DNA of 64,000 nt from Marinobacterium ramblicola (lineage in GTDB: Bacteria > Pseudomonadota > Gammaproteobacteria > Pseudomonadales > Balneatricaceae). The translations under genes were made by a program, and so were the position numbers. The notes under the pieces were generated by a model. It ran no database searches. It saw only the letters and a program-made list of their open reading frames with translations, and had not been told where the DNA came from. The stretch is taken from NCBI RefSeq assembly GCF_019084545.1, contig NZ_JAHREP010000016.1:53923-117922 (forward strand), written 5' to 3'. Of this stretch, positions 24,865-34,115 are shown in pieces (within the stretch, counting starts at the first letter, position 1; every line of letters begins with the position of its first letter).

Positions 24865-25863
24865 TCAGCTGCCCTTGATCTCGGCAGCGGCCTGGCGCAG
24901 TTTACCCAGCGACTTGGCCTTGCCTGACCAGGTTTCCTCCCACTTGTTGATCGCCTCGGCGAAGTCTCGCTCACCCGCTTCGCGGATCTTGATCGGCTGC
25001 GCCCGCAGTTGCTGCTCTTGATCCTTCTCCTTGGCCTGGAAGTGGTCGATCACCGCATCCAGCTGCTCGCGCATGTTGCTCTGCAGCAGTTCGCGCTCGG
25101 CCGGGGTCAGACCTTTCCAGACCCGACCGGACACCACACCCACCATCGGGAACATCATATGGTTGGAGATCAGCAGGTTGTCGGCACGCTCGTAAAACTT
25201 GAAGATCAGCATCGAATCGAAATCCATGTCGATGGCGTCGATCTGGCCGTTAGCCAGGGCATCGTAGACCTCCGGCAGCGGCAGCGGGATCGGCGCTGCG
25301 CCCACGTCCAGATAGAAGTCGCGGATCGGTTCGAACGGGGTGATACGCAGTTTACGGCCGCTCAGATCGGCGGGACCCGCAGCGCTGTCACGACTCAGTA
25401 CCTGACGCATACCGGCCATGCCGTAACCCACCCCGACCAGGCCGACCTCGGCCGGCAGCTGATCGAGCAGCGAGCGCGCGGTATCGGATTTCAGCAGCGC
25501 CGCGGCCTGATCGATGTTATCCACCAGGTAAGGTGCGTACAGCGCGCCGAAGTCGGGCACCCGGTTGGAGATCTCGGCTACTGTGAGAAACGCCATATCC
25601 AGCGCCCCGGTCTGCAGCTGCTGCACCATCTCCGCTTCATTGCCCAGCTGACGGGCAGGATAGACAGCGACGCTGTAGTCGCCTGACGACTTCGCCTTGA
25701 CCTGATCGGCGAAGGCATAGGCGGCCTTGGTCCAATCATGGCTCGGCGGGGTGATCAGGCCCAGTTTGAACTCCCGGGCCTGGGCTGGCAGTGCTGCCAG
25801 CACGCCCAGGCTCAAAGTCAGACTCAGGCTCAGAATTGAGGTAAAACGTTTGGCAATCGACAT
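24865..25863 (-). CDS. dctP: TRAP transporter periplasmic binding protein
   Basis: A 332-residue DctP-family solute receptor. The signal peptide (residues 1-29) ends AALPAQA. The mature protein shows AFADQVKAKSSGDYSVAVYPARQLG, a typical TRAP-P opening, and conserved Arg in RKLRITPFEP that usually pairs with the substrate carboxylate. It lies 66 bp downstream of the catechol dioxygenase gene of the ant block and in the same direction, so it may be read through from it. The ligand cannot be read from sequence; an aromatic carboxylate such as anthranilate is plausible by context. Confidence 0.9.
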   Translation of the reverse strand: MSIAKRFTSILSLSLTLSLGVLAALPAQAREFKLGLITPPSHDWTKAAYAFADQVKAKSSGDYSVAVYPARQLGNEAEMVQQLQTGALDMAFLTVAEISNRVPDFGALYAPYLVDNIDQAAALLKSDTARSLLDQLPAEVGLVGVGYGMAGMRQVLSRDSAAGPADLSGRKLRITPFEPIRDFYLDVGAAPIPLPLPEVYDALANGQIDAIDMDFDSMLIFKFYERADNLLISNHMMFPMVGVVSGRVWKGLTPAERELLQSNMREQLDAVIDHFQAKEKDQEQQLRAQPIKIREAGERDFAEAINKWEETWSGKAKSLGKLRQAAAEIKGS

Positions 25864-25929
25864 GGTTTGACTCCTACTCGTATGAACAAGGGTGACAAGC
25901 GGCCGGGGTACGCCCCGACAGATTCATGA

Positions 25930-26853
25930 TCAGGTCAGCACCGTCAGGAAGCGTTCGTTGAGCTGGCGATCGTGGTAGAAGATCGCCTTGCCGAGCTTGT
26001 CGGCGTCCCAGGTAATCGGCGGGTGATCCGGGTAGAACACATCGCCGCCGCAGAACACTTCGTTACGGTTGCCCGAGGGGTCAAAGAAGTAGATGGTCTG
26101 GCCGTGGGTGATGCCGTGGCGGGTCGGCCCGATATCGATGGAGGTATCGGTCATCGAGATCAGATCTCCGGCGCGCAGCACATCCTCCCAGGTCTCGAGG
26201 AAGAACGATGCATGGTGGAAACGCCCCTTCTCAGGGTGCTTGATGAACGCCACGTCGTGCGCCTTCATCGAGCAGGTCAGGAACTGGGCGACACGGGTAC
26301 CCTCCGGATCGACCACCTGTTCGCACAGGTCGAACCCGAGCACATCACGGAACAGACGATAGGTTTCATCCAGATCGTCGCCGTAGAGCAGGCAGTGATC
26401 GAAGCGCTGTGCCTTCATGCCGCGCAGATCGCGGGGCCAGGCTTCCGGGTTGTGGTTGCCGATGCCGTAACGTCCCGGCTGCTCCTTGTCGGCGAACAGC
26501 TCGAACGCATGTCCGGTGGGGGCGACAAAGCGGATACGGCGGCCGCAGCCGGTCAGTTCCCCGGCGGGGATCTGTTCCACCTCAAGCCCGAACTCGATCA
26601 GCTCGCCATGCAACTGCTCCAGCACCTGCTCGTTGAGCACCTTGAACGCCATGAAATCCATCCCCGGCGTATCGGACTCACGCAGGACCACGGAAAACCT
26701 GTCCACTTCGGTCCAGCCCTTGAGGTAGACGCGTCCGCGGCTGTCCCGGTCCATTTCGATCAGGCCGAGCAGGTCGCGGTAGTGAGCAACCGCCTCATCC
26801 AGATCCATGACCCGGAGCTGCACATGTCCGGGGCGCATTACACCTTTCTTCAT
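25930..26853 (-). CDS. xylE: Catechol 2,3-dioxygenase (extradiol, XylE type), copy 1
   Basis: A 307-residue type I extradiol dioxygenase made of two vicinal-oxygen-chelate repeats. All active-site residues fall at the numbers used for XylE: iron ligands His153, His214 and Glu265, and second-shell His246 and Tyr255. It opens catechol between C2 and C3 to 2-hydroxymuconate semialdehyde. It follows antC by 56 bases on the same strand, so it is the fourth gene of the anthranilate dioxygenase operon. A close paralogue at 42226-43149 accompanies the benzoate genes. The usual catA/ortho enzyme is absent from the window. Confidence 0.95.
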   Translation of the reverse strand: MKKGVMRPGHVQLRVMDLDEAVAHYRDLLGLIEMDRDSRGRVYLKGWTEVDRFSVVLRESDTPGMDFMAFKVLNEQVLEQLHGELIEFGLEVEQIPAGELTGCGRRIRFVAPTGHAFELFADKEQPGRYGIGNHNPEAWPRDLRGMKAQRFDHCLLYGDDLDETYRLFRDVLGFDLCEQVVDPEGTRVAQFLTCSMKAHDVAFIKHPEKGRFHHASFFLETWEDVLRAGDLISMTDTSIDIGPTRHGITHGQTIYFFDPSGNRNEVFCGGDVFYPDHPPITWDADKLGKAIFYHDRQLNERFLTVLT

Positions 26854-26909
26854 TGTGCTTTCCTCGTTTTTATTCTTTTGCTGCTTATGTGTGTTGGGTT
26901 ATCCAGGGT

Positions 26910-27929
26910 TTAGCTGGCGGAGAACTTTTCAAAGTAGATGCGGCTGTTCTCCATCTGCCGGGCGTCGAGCCAGGACTTCACCGCCTCCACCATCGGCGGA
27001 GGCCCGCACAGGTAGGCGTCCACCTCGCCGCCGTTGAAGTGGGACTCCTCGAACAGGTCGGTCACCACGCCGGTGGCGCCCTGCCAACTGGCGTCCGGGT
27101 TCATCACGATGCTGTGGAAGGAGAAGCCGGGCACACTCTGCTCGTAGCCTTTCAGGCGCTCCAGTTCGCACAGGTCCTGCGGCTTGGTCACCCCGTAGAA
27201 CAGGCGCACCGGCTGGCTCATCTGCTTCGGGTTGGACGCCATCTGATCGAGCATGCCGAGGAAGGCCGCGAGGCCAGTACCGCCGGCAACGAAGATCAGC
27301 GGGCGGGTGACCTGCTGCAGGTAGAACGCACCCAGCGGCGCCTTCAGCTGGATGTGATCGCCGGGCTGCGCCCGCTCGCGCAGATAGTTGCTCATTACCC
27401 CGTCCGGCAGCAGACGGATCAGCAGCTGCAGCTGGTTGTCCGCATTGGGTTCACAGGCAAAGGAGTAGGAGCGCCACTCGTCGGTGCCCGGCACCTGCAC
27501 GTGGGCGTACTGCCCCGGCAGGAAGTCCAGCTGCCCCGCTCTGGCGCCGGCATCCAGGTGCAGCGTCGCGGTAGAGTCGGACAGCACCTCGACCCGGGTG
27601 ACCCGGGCGTCGACCAGCTCCGGTCCCGCGCTGTTGCACAGCGAGGAGTCGAAATCGAAACGTACGGTGCAGTCACTCTGCACCCGCATCTGGCAGGCCA
27701 GGATGCCGCCCCGGGCCAGATCCTCTTCGCTCAGCGCGTCCTCGTCGACGTAGTCCAGGTCGTACCGGCCCGACTGGCAGGTGCCCTTGCAGGAGGCACA
27801 CACCCCCTCTCGGCAGTCTACCGGCAGGGTCAGGCCGTGACGCAGGGCCGCGTCGATCAGCACCTCATTCGGGTTGACGCCGATGAACTGGGTGCGGCCA
27901 TCGTTAAAACTCAGTGCCACCTTATGCAT
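26910..27929 (-). CDS. antC: Anthranilate 1,2-dioxygenase reductase component
   Basis: A 339-residue electron-transfer protein with an N-terminal plant-type [2Fe-2S] ferredoxin (Cys39, Cys44, Cys47, Cys79), then an FAD domain (RSYSFA near 155) and an NADH domain (FVAGGTGLAAFLGML near 215, CGPPPMVEAV near 310). I start it at the ATG 27927-27929, giving MHKVALSFNDG with GGGAGG upstream; the frame is open 56 codons further but that part overlaps antB and is not conserved. It passes electrons from NADH to the AntAB oxygenase. Its partner BenC at 39011-40024 shares the same architecture. Confidence 0.93.
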   Translation of the reverse strand: MHKVALSFNDGRTQFIGVNPNEVLIDAALRHGLTLPVDCREGVCASCKGTCQSGRYDLDYVDEDALSEEDLARGGILACQMRVQSDCTVRFDFDSSLCNSAGPELVDARVTRVEVLSDSTATLHLDAGARAGQLDFLPGQYAHVQVPGTDEWRSYSFACEPNADNQLQLLIRLLPDGVMSNYLRERAQPGDHIQLKAPLGAFYLQQVTRPLIFVAGGTGLAAFLGMLDQMASNPKQMSQPVRLFYGVTKPQDLCELERLKGYEQSVPGFSFHSIVMNPDASWQGATGVVTDLFEESHFNGGEVDAYLCGPPPMVEAVKSWLDARQMENSRIYFEKFSAS

Positions 27930-27973
27930 ACTGCTTACCTCCCGATCCGAGGATCGTTTTGCACGGCCGGCGC

Positions 27974-28462
27974 TCAGACATGGTAGAAGTCGAGCACATG
28001 GCGGATCTTGTCGTTGAGCACGATCGAGCGCTTGCTGTGGATCTTCCAGCTGTCGCCGTCGGCACGCAGGCGGTACTCCGACCAGCCGAAGAAGCACTCC
28101 GACTCACCGAAACGGAAGAAGTGGGTCGCCCAGTTGGCCTTGACCAGCCAGCTGCCATCCTCCTGCTGCTGCGCCTGGACGTTGTCGACCAGGTGCATGG
28201 TGCGCGGCATCGGCGTGCAGGCGGCACTCTTGCCAGTACGGATACGGAACACCCGATCTTCGAGCCCGGCACGGCTCGGGTAGTAGATCAGCGACATCTC
28301 GCGCTTGGGATTGGTGGTGTAGACATGCTCGGAGTCCCACTGCGGGATATGAAACTCAGCCTCCTCGTCAAACAGCGCCAGGTACTCGTCCCACTGCTGG
28401 CGGTCGCAGTACTCCGACTTGCGGTAGAGAAACTGCTCGATGCTCTGAATTGCGTTAGTCAT
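27974..28462 (-). CDS. antB: Anthranilate 1,2-dioxygenase small subunit
   Basis: A 162-residue beta subunit of a Rieske non-haem-iron oxygenase, an SnoaL/NTF2-fold protein that shapes the hexamer and has no cofactor. Family phrases are QFLYRKSEYCDRQQWDEYLALF-like at residues 9-30 and SLIYYPSRAGLEDRVFRIRTGKSA around 73-96. It starts three bases after antA and is 44 bases before antC. Length is typical (about 160). Confidence 0.93.
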   Translation of the reverse strand: MTNAIQSIEQFLYRKSEYCDRQQWDEYLALFDEEAEFHIPQWDSEHVYTTNPKREMSLIYYPSRAGLEDRVFRIRTGKSAACTPMPRTMHLVDNVQAQQQEDGSWLVKANWATHFFRFGESECFFGWSEYRLRADGDSWKIHSKRSIVLNDKIRHVLDFYHV

Positions 28463-28465
28463 GGC

Positions 28466-29857
28466 TCAACCCTCCTGCGCCTTGCGTTTCTTTGCCGCCA
28501 ACCCTTCCAGCATGTAGCGCTGCCAGGTCGAATGCTGGTTCACGTACAGTCCCTCCTGGGTGAACTCGGTACCGGTCAGCACCGGCTGGATATCCAGCGC
28601 CTCGGTATTGGCGGTGGGGCCTGTGGCCCAGTGCTCGCAACCGCGGGAGATATCGTTCCAGCGCTCGGCACGCCCCTCGAAGCCCTTCTGCGCTTCGCGG
28701 AACTCGACCAGGTCATCGGGGGTGCCCATGCCGGAGACGTTGAAGAAGTCCTCGAACTGGCGGATGCGGTTTTCCCGGTCGGCGTCGGACTCGCCCTTCA
28801 CGCCCAGGCAGAAGCTGTGGATCTCGGTCTTGTTCCAGGCCACCGGGCGCACCACGCGCAGCTGGGAGCTGATCTGATCCATGAAGAACAGGCTGGGGTA
28901 GATGTTCAGGTTGCGCAGGCGGTGCATCATCCACTCGGCGCGGGTCTGACCGTACTCCTCGACCAGGCGCGGCATCACGCTGGCATAGCCGGGGCGCACC
29001 TCCGGGTTCGGCATATCGCTGAACAGGATGGTGTGACCGTTCTTGAACGCGAACCAGCCATCGTCGGTCTCCTTGTCGCCGGCACCGAGCTTGCTGTAGT
29101 CCAGGGTCTTGGAGGCACCGCCCTCTTTCGCTGCATTTTGCTGCTGACGCTGCTGCACGGTGGCCACATAGTTGTAGTGCACGGTGCTGACGTGGTAACC
29201 GTCGAGACCGTTTTCGTTCTGCAGCTTCCAGTTGCCATCGAAGGTGTAGCTGGAGGAACCTGGCAGCACCTCGAGCTCGCCGGTGGGTGACTGCGCCGCC
29301 ATCATGTCGAAGGCGATCCGGGCATCCCCGAGGAACTCCTCCAGCGACTGCTGGCACTGGATATTCAGGTTGATGAACACGAAGCCCTTGTAGCTGCTGA
29401 CCAGCGCCTTACGCAGGCCACGGGTGGACTTGTCGAAATCCTGCGGATACTCATCCGGCGCCTTGACCTTGACCAGCTTGCCATCGGACTTGTAGCACCA
29501 GGCGTGGAACGGGCAGGTAAAGGTGGACTGGTTACCTTTGCACACCCGGGTCAGGGTGGCGCCGCGGTGCTGGCAGGCATTTAGCAGCGCGTTGAGCTCA
29601 CCCTTGGAATCGCGGGTGATGATCATCGGCTGGCGGCCAGCCTGCATGGTGAAAAAGTCGTTCGGATTGGCGATCTGGCTCTCGTGACAGGCGTAGATCC
29701 AGGTGTTCTCGAAGATCAGTTCCATCTCGAGATCGAACAGTTCACGATCGGTGAACACCTCACGCGCGACCTTGTAGACCTTGTCGTCCGGACGGAAATC
29801 GAGAGCAGACTCGATCTTCTCCCTCCAGATCTCCAGCATCTCTGTATTTGTTGTCAT
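28466..29857 (-). CDS. antA: Anthranilate 1,2-dioxygenase large subunit
   Basis: A 463-residue Rieske oxygenase alpha subunit. Rieske ligands are Cys95, His97, Cys115 and His118; the mononuclear iron is held by His222 and His227, with Asp219 bridging to the Rieske centre. The NENGLDGYHVSTVHYNYVATVQ region and the following LDYSKLGAGD are, from memory, very close to AntA of pseudomonads and unlike BenA, which is encoded at 40626-41972. It dihydroxylates anthranilate, giving catechol with loss of CO2 and ammonia without a separate dehydrogenase. It is the first gene of antABC-xylE, with site GGAGGTCATCGCC before the ATG. Confidence 0.95.
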   Translation of the reverse strand: MTTNTEMLEIWREKIESALDFRPDDKVYKVAREVFTDRELFDLEMELIFENTWIYACHESQIANPNDFFTMQAGRQPMIITRDSKGELNALLNACQHRGATLTRVCKGNQSTFTCPFHAWCYKSDGKLVKVKAPDEYPQDFDKSTRGLRKALVSSYKGFVFINLNIQCQQSLEEFLGDARIAFDMMAAQSPTGELEVLPGSSSYTFDGNWKLQNENGLDGYHVSTVHYNYVATVQQRQQQNAAKEGGASKTLDYSKLGAGDKETDDGWFAFKNGHTILFSDMPNPEVRPGYASVMPRLVEEYGQTRAEWMMHRLRNLNIYPSLFFMDQISSQLRVVRPVAWNKTEIHSFCLGVKGESDADRENRIRQFEDFFNVSGMGTPDDLVEFREAQKGFEGRAERWNDISRGCEHWATGPTANTEALDIQPVLTGTEFTQEGLYVNQHSTWQRYMLEGLAAKKRKAQEG

Positions 29858-29943
29858 GGCGATGACCTCCGGTTATTGACGGAGCCCCAAGCCCCGCCGG
29901 TGGATGTATGGCTTTATGAGACCAAAGCACCCGCGGGGTCGCC

Positions 29944-29980
29944 TATCCCGATTTTTTACAAGCGTTATCCTGTTTTTCAC
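29944..29980 (-). promoter_or_regulatory. Candidate AraC-class direct repeat upstream of antA
   Basis: Two 15-base direct repeats ending in GGATA on the minus strand: 29980-29966 (GTGAAAAACAGGATA) and 29958-29944 (TAAAAAATCGGGATA), identical at ten positions and 22 bases apart. They end about 86 bases upstream of the antA start and lie between antA and the divergent AraC gene. The GGATA half matches XylS/AntR-class sites; the TGCA half does not. Confidence 0.45.
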
Positions 29981-30103
29981 ACCGAGGGTTCAGCGTGCAG
30001 AACAGGCCATGAACAGGATTCATTAAATACACAAATATTGTGGCTTTTAATTCAACCAAAACGGCTAGATTGACCAGTTCAATAGAGCGTGCTAGCTTGA
30101 TCT

Positions 30104-31201
30104 ATGCCCTTATGTGTACGAAAACATAAAACATTACTAGAACAACAACTTAAAACTATAATCGACTCGGGGCTGAAGCCATTCGGTTTTACTATGCTGG
30201 AAAATACGAATCTCTTTGAAGGCGATGCCTCAAAGAAAATATCGGCGGATATTCAAGATACCGAGAGTGCGGTCTCCTGGATGTCCAATATATGTGGACC
30301 GCACGATCTGAAGGTTCATAATGCCCGCAAGATGCATTTCCGCCATGTGGGCAACGTCTTAAACTCCACCACGACGGCGATCGGCTATATCGAGTACGGC
30401 ACCGACGTCACGGTCAATATCGAGGACCTTGAAAACAGCTACAGCATCAGCCTTCCGTTGAGCGGTTTTCAGGAGCTTTCCACATCAGAGCAGAATACCC
30501 AGTCCAACATCACCAGCGGCGTCATCATCTCGCCATCCAAGCCCTGCGAACTCAACATCAGTGGCAACTGCCGCAAGACCCTGGTGCGGATTTCGCGCCA
30601 GGAGATGGAGCTGACGCTGGAGTCTCTGATCGGAAAACCGATCACCAACCCTTTGATTTTCGATCCAAAAATGGATGCCAACGTGGGTGCATCCAGTGCC
30701 TGGTGGCGCACCGTGCGGCTGGTTGAGGAGGAGCTGTCCAAGTCGGACAGCCTGTACAACTATGCTCCCTTTATTCGCGATATAGAAAAGGCGCTGATAA
30801 AAGGCATCCTGACCTCACAACCCCATAACTATTCCGATGCGATCAGGGATGCGTTCAAGCGAAAACTGCCGGCCTATATTATCAAGACCATCGACTACAT
30901 CCGTAGCAATGCCAAAAACGATATCCATATTGAGGATATAGAATGGATTTCCGGCGTTTCCAGAAACAAACTATACTCGGATTTCAAGAGTCATTTTGGT
31001 GAACCTCCAACCGCTTATCTTAAAAGGGTCAGACTGGAGGGCGTCAGGGATGACATTATTAAATATTGTGGACACGAAAGCATTTCAACCCTGGCTTTGA
31101 ACTGGGGATTTAATCATCTAGGACGTTTTTCAACAGAATATAAAAAACTGTTCGGTGAAACACCTTCCGAGACACAGGCAAAGGCAAAACTGGGATTATA
31201 A
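30104..31201 (+). CDS. AraC-family regulator, AntR-like, AT-rich
   Basis: A 365-residue AraC regulator, divergent from antA and probably its anthranilate-responsive activator. The sensor domain covers about residues 50-250. The C-terminal double helix-turn-helix (about 265-360) shows IEWISGVSRNKLYSDFKSHFG and STLALNWGFNHLGRFSTEYKKLFGETPSET in pieces. Base composition is clearly more AT-rich than the neighbours, especially at both ends of the gene, which suggests separate origin. The start is uncertain: the ATG at 30104 has no clear ribosome site, and an internal ATG at 30194 is no better. The protein is longer than its three AraC relatives in the window. Confidence 0.85.
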   Translation: MPLCVRKHKTLLEQQLKTIIDSGLKPFGFTMLENTNLFEGDASKKISADIQDTESAVSWMSNICGPHDLKVHNARKMHFRHVGNVLNSTTTAIGYIEYGTDVTVNIEDLENSYSISLPLSGFQELSTSEQNTQSNITSGVIISPSKPCELNISGNCRKTLVRISRQEMELTLESLIGKPITNPLIFDPKMDANVGASSAWWRTVRLVEEELSKSDSLYNYAPFIRDIEKALIKGILTSQPHNYSDAIRDAFKRKLPAYIIKTIDYIRSNAKNDIHIEDIEWISGVSRNKLYSDFKSHFGEPPTAYLKRVRLEGVRDDIIKYCGHESISTLALNWGFNHLGRFSTEYKKLFGETPSETQAKAKLGL

Positions 31202-31283
31202 AAACCCGAAAGCGAGAAATACCCCGAACCAAATCGGTATCGCCAGGTGTCGCGAATAGAACACCGATAGCCTGTCATATCCG

Positions 31284-31308
31284 AAAAAAGGGGGGACACT
31301 GGTCCCCC
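31284..31308 (-). terminator. Intrinsic terminator of the second NSS transporter gene
   Basis: Stem GGGGGAC / GTCCCCC (31291-31308) with a four-base loop, followed on the minus strand by CTTTTTTC. It lies 47 bases past the transporter stop and also faces the AraC gene, for which the T run is poor. Confidence 0.8.
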
Positions 31309-31355
31309 AAAATACGGCCTCGATAGGAGCCGGCCAGGGAATAGCGCTTAGCGCC

Positions 31356-32780
31356 TCAGAGCAGGTTATACACAAACACCATCAGCACGGCGGCCGGGGT
31401 GATGAAGCGCAGTACGAACATAAACAACTTGAACGCCAGCGGGTTACCGAAGGAGAGCTCGTTCTCCGCCGCCTGTCTGGACATGAACCAACCGAGGAAC
31501 AGGGCGATGAAGAAACCGCCCAGCGGCATCATCAGGTTTGCGGTGGCATAGTCGAACAGATCGAAGATGGTCTTGCCTTCGAAGCGGTCGATGAAGCCCA
31601 GCGGGTGGAAGCCGGACCATTCGTTCAGCGACAGGATGGTCAGGATACCCAGCGCCCAGATACTGATACCGCCGATCAGCGTGCAGCGCAGGCGGCTGTA
31701 GCCCTTCTGCTCCTCGAACCACTCCACCACCGGCTCCAGCAGAGAGATCGCCGAGGTGACGGCAGCAACCACCAGCAGGATGAAGAACAGGGAACCGAAC
31801 AGCACACCGCCCGGCATCTGGCCGAAGGCGATCGGCAGGGTGTTGAAGATCAGTCCCGGCCCGGCACCCGGCTCCAGGCCACTGGTGAACACGATGGGGA
31901 AGATCGCCAGCCCCGCCAGCAGCGCGACGACGGTGTCGACCACGGACACGGTGACCGCGGTTTTCGCGATCGAAACATGCTTGGGCAGGTAGGAGCCGTA
32001 GGCCATCATCACCCCCATACCCAGGCTCAGGGTGAAGAAGGCGTGGCCCAGCGCGGTCAGCACCCCTTCGGTGCTGAGTTTGGAGAAGTCCGGCGTGAAC
32101 AGGAAACTGATGCCGTCGGCGAAGCGGTCGGTACTCAGGGCATAGCCCACCATCACCAGCAGCAGCAGAAACAGCAGCGGCATCAGGATGTTAATCGCCT
32201 TCTCCATGCCGGAGGTCACACCGCGCGCCACGATCATGATCACCAGCGCCATGAACACCGAATGCCAGAGCAGCAGGCTATAGGGGTCGGATAACAGCGC
32301 GCCGAACTGGGCACCGATCTGCTCAGTAGTGGCGCCGACAAACAGGCCTCCGGCGGACTTGCCGACATAGGCCAGCGCCCAGCCGCCGATAACGGAGTAG
32401 AACGACAGAATCAGATAGGAGGAGAGCATCCCCATACCGCCGATCCAGGCCCAGCGTTTGGACAGGCCATCCCGCTGCGCCAACTGACGCATGCTGTTGA
32501 TCGGACTGCGACCGCCGCGGCGGCCGATCGCCACCTCGGCCATCATGATCGGGATACCGATCAGCGCGATACAGACCAGGTAGACCAGCACGAAGGCGCC
32601 GCCGCCGTTCTCGCCGGTGATGTAGGGGAACTTCCAGATATTGCCCAAGCCCACCGCGGAACCGCTGGCGGCGAGGATAAACGCCAGCCGCGACGACCAC
32701 AGTGGATGGGCCGCTTTCGCACCGGAACTGGCGTCGGTTGCCGCGGATCCCGCGGTTGGATTCTGAGTCAACTCAGTCAT
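31356..32780 (-). CDS. Sodium-dependent transporter of the NSS/SNF family, copy 2
   Basis: A 474-residue symporter with the TM1 signature GSAVGLGNIWKFPY at about residues 40-53 and roughly twelve helices. It is a clear paralogue of the protein at 17617-19026. It lies 189 bp downstream of the amino-acid dehydrogenase gene and on the same strand, in a block for oxidative deamination of amino acids, so it probably imports an aromatic or branched-chain amino acid such as tryptophan or phenylalanine. The gap before it contains a hairpin but has a normal GGAG site at the start. Substrate unproven. Confidence 0.88.
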   Translation of the reverse strand: MTELTQNPTAGSAATDASSGAKAAHPLWSSRLAFILAASGSAVGLGNIWKFPYITGENGGGAFVLVYLVCIALIGIPIMMAEVAIGRRGGRSPINSMRQLAQRDGLSKRWAWIGGMGMLSSYLILSFYSVIGGWALAYVGKSAGGLFVGATTEQIGAQFGALLSDPYSLLLWHSVFMALVIMIVARGVTSGMEKAINILMPLLFLLLLVMVGYALSTDRFADGISFLFTPDFSKLSTEGVLTALGHAFFTLSLGMGVMMAYGSYLPKHVSIAKTAVTVSVVDTVVALLAGLAIFPIVFTSGLEPGAGPGLIFNTLPIAFGQMPGGVLFGSLFFILLVVAAVTSAISLLEPVVEWFEEQKGYSRLRCTLIGGISIWALGILTILSLNEWSGFHPLGFIDRFEGKTIFDLFDYATANLMMPLGGFFIALFLGWFMSRQAAENELSFGNPLAFKLFMFVLRFITPAAVLMVFVYNLL

Positions 32781-32925
32781 CTATACGTCTCCATCTTATT
32801 TTTATGTACAGGAAGTACGGTCCCTGTCGCGTGCTCCTGCAGTGACAGGATTACCGCGGGGCTGCCTACATCATGCCGCGGGCGCATACGCAGTCGCGGC
32901 GATATAGACAGTTTCGAGAGAGCTA

Positions 32926-32962
32926 CCGCCCGCGACCGATGTATAAACCGGGCCGCGGGCGG
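32926..32962 (-). other. Hairpin between the dehydrogenase and transporter genes
   Basis: Perfect nine-base-pair stem CCGCCCGCG / CGCGGGCGG with a 19-base loop just past the dehydrogenase stop. There is no T run, so partial termination or message stabilisation is more likely than full termination. Confidence 0.4.
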
Positions 32963-32969
32963 CGGGGTG

Positions 32970-34115
32970 TTACTTGTTCATAAAACGTTCTTCGGCCAGT
33001 TCATTGGCGATCTCACCGGTGGGACGGCCGCTGTCGTCGGCACGGCGGAAGATCTCCTGCAGTGTGTCGGCGATGGTGTCGATATGGGCGCGCACCTGTT
33101 TGTAATCATGAGGGGTGTGCTCATGGCCAACGCGCTCGTAGTAGATATCGATGATGCCACCGGCATTGATCACATAATCCGGCGCGTAGAGGATGCCGCG
33201 CTGGCGCAGCAACTGGTCATGCTTGGCCAGTGCCAGCTGGTTGTTGGCGGCACCGGCGATCACTTTCGCCTTGATCTGCGGGATGCTGAAATCGTTCAGC
33301 ACCGCACCCAGGGCGCAGGGCGCCAGCACATCCACGTCCAGCCCCAGGATCTCCTCCTGCGCGACTGCGGTGGCGTCCAGCTCGGTCACCGCCAGGCGCA
33401 CCTGCTCCTCGTGGATATCGGTGACGTACAGCTCGACACCGGCCTGGCGCAGGTGCTTGGCCAGGCGGTAACCGACGTTACCGACACCCTGGATCGCGAC
33501 CTTGAGACCGGTCAGGTCATCACGGCCGAGCTGGTGCTTGACCGCCGCCTTCAGGCCGACAAAACAGCCGTAGGCGGTGGCCGGCGACGGATCGCCGTTG
33601 CAGGGCAGACCGTCGATGCCGGTGCGCTCGGTGATACCGGCCACGTTGTCGGTAAAGCGGCTCATCACCTGCAGGTCGGGCACGCTGGTGCCGGAATCCT
33701 CGGCGGCGATGTACTGTCCGCCGGTACGCTCCAGGCAGCGCCCCATCATCTCCAGCAGCGCCTCTGACTTGTGCCGGCGCGGATCGCCGATGATCACCGA
33801 CTTGCCGCCACCGAGCTTAAGGTTGGCCAGCGCGGACTTGTAGGTCATACCGCGGGACAGGCGCAGCACGTCGCGCAATGCCTCCTCGTCACTGGCGTAG
33901 TGCCACATGCGGCAGCCGCCCAGCGCCGGGCCCAGGTTGGTGTTGTGCACGGCGATGATCGCCTTCAGGCCGCTCTTATCGTCACTGAAGAAGGTCAGCT
34001 GTTCGTGGTTATCGAATTCCGGGTGGCTGAATACGGACATGTTCATTGGCTCTTTATTCTGTTCGTTGGTATCGGTCAGGGGTTGATTGATAGTGCTGTT
34101 GATAGGAGCGTTCAT
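32970..34115 (-). CDS. Leu/Phe/Val dehydrogenase-family amino-acid dehydrogenase
   Basis: A 381-residue NAD-dependent enzyme of the Glu/Leu/Phe/Val dehydrogenase superfamily that oxidatively deaminates an amino acid to the 2-oxo acid. Substrate-site lysines Lys93 and Lys105 (LGGGKSVI) have the 12-residue spacing of leucine dehydrogenase, and the Rossmann motif is QGVGNVG near 213. The start overlaps the stop of the ferredoxin oxidoreductase gene (ATGA) and has GAGGTGA before it, so I keep this start although a shorter one (MNMSVF) at 34046 would give the common length. Context with an indolepyruvate oxidoreductase suggests aromatic amino acids, phenylalanine or tryptophan, more than leucine. 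Confidence 0.88.
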   Translation of the reverse strand: MNAPINSTINQPLTDTNEQNKEPMNMSVFSHPEFDNHEQLTFFSDDKSGLKAIIAVHNTNLGPALGGCRMWHYASDEEALRDVLRLSRGMTYKSALANLKLGGGKSVIIGDPRRHKSEALLEMMGRCLERTGGQYIAAEDSGTSVPDLQVMSRFTDNVAGITERTGIDGLPCNGDPSPATAYGCFVGLKAAVKHQLGRDDLTGLKVAIQGVGNVGYRLAKHLRQAGVELYVTDIHEEQVRLAVTELDATAVAQEEILGLDVDVLAPCALGAVLNDFSIPQIKAKVIAGAANNQLALAKHDQLLRQRGILYAPDYVINAGGIIDIYYERVGHEHTPHDYKQVRAHIDTIADTLQEIFRRADDSGRPTGEIANELAEERFMNK

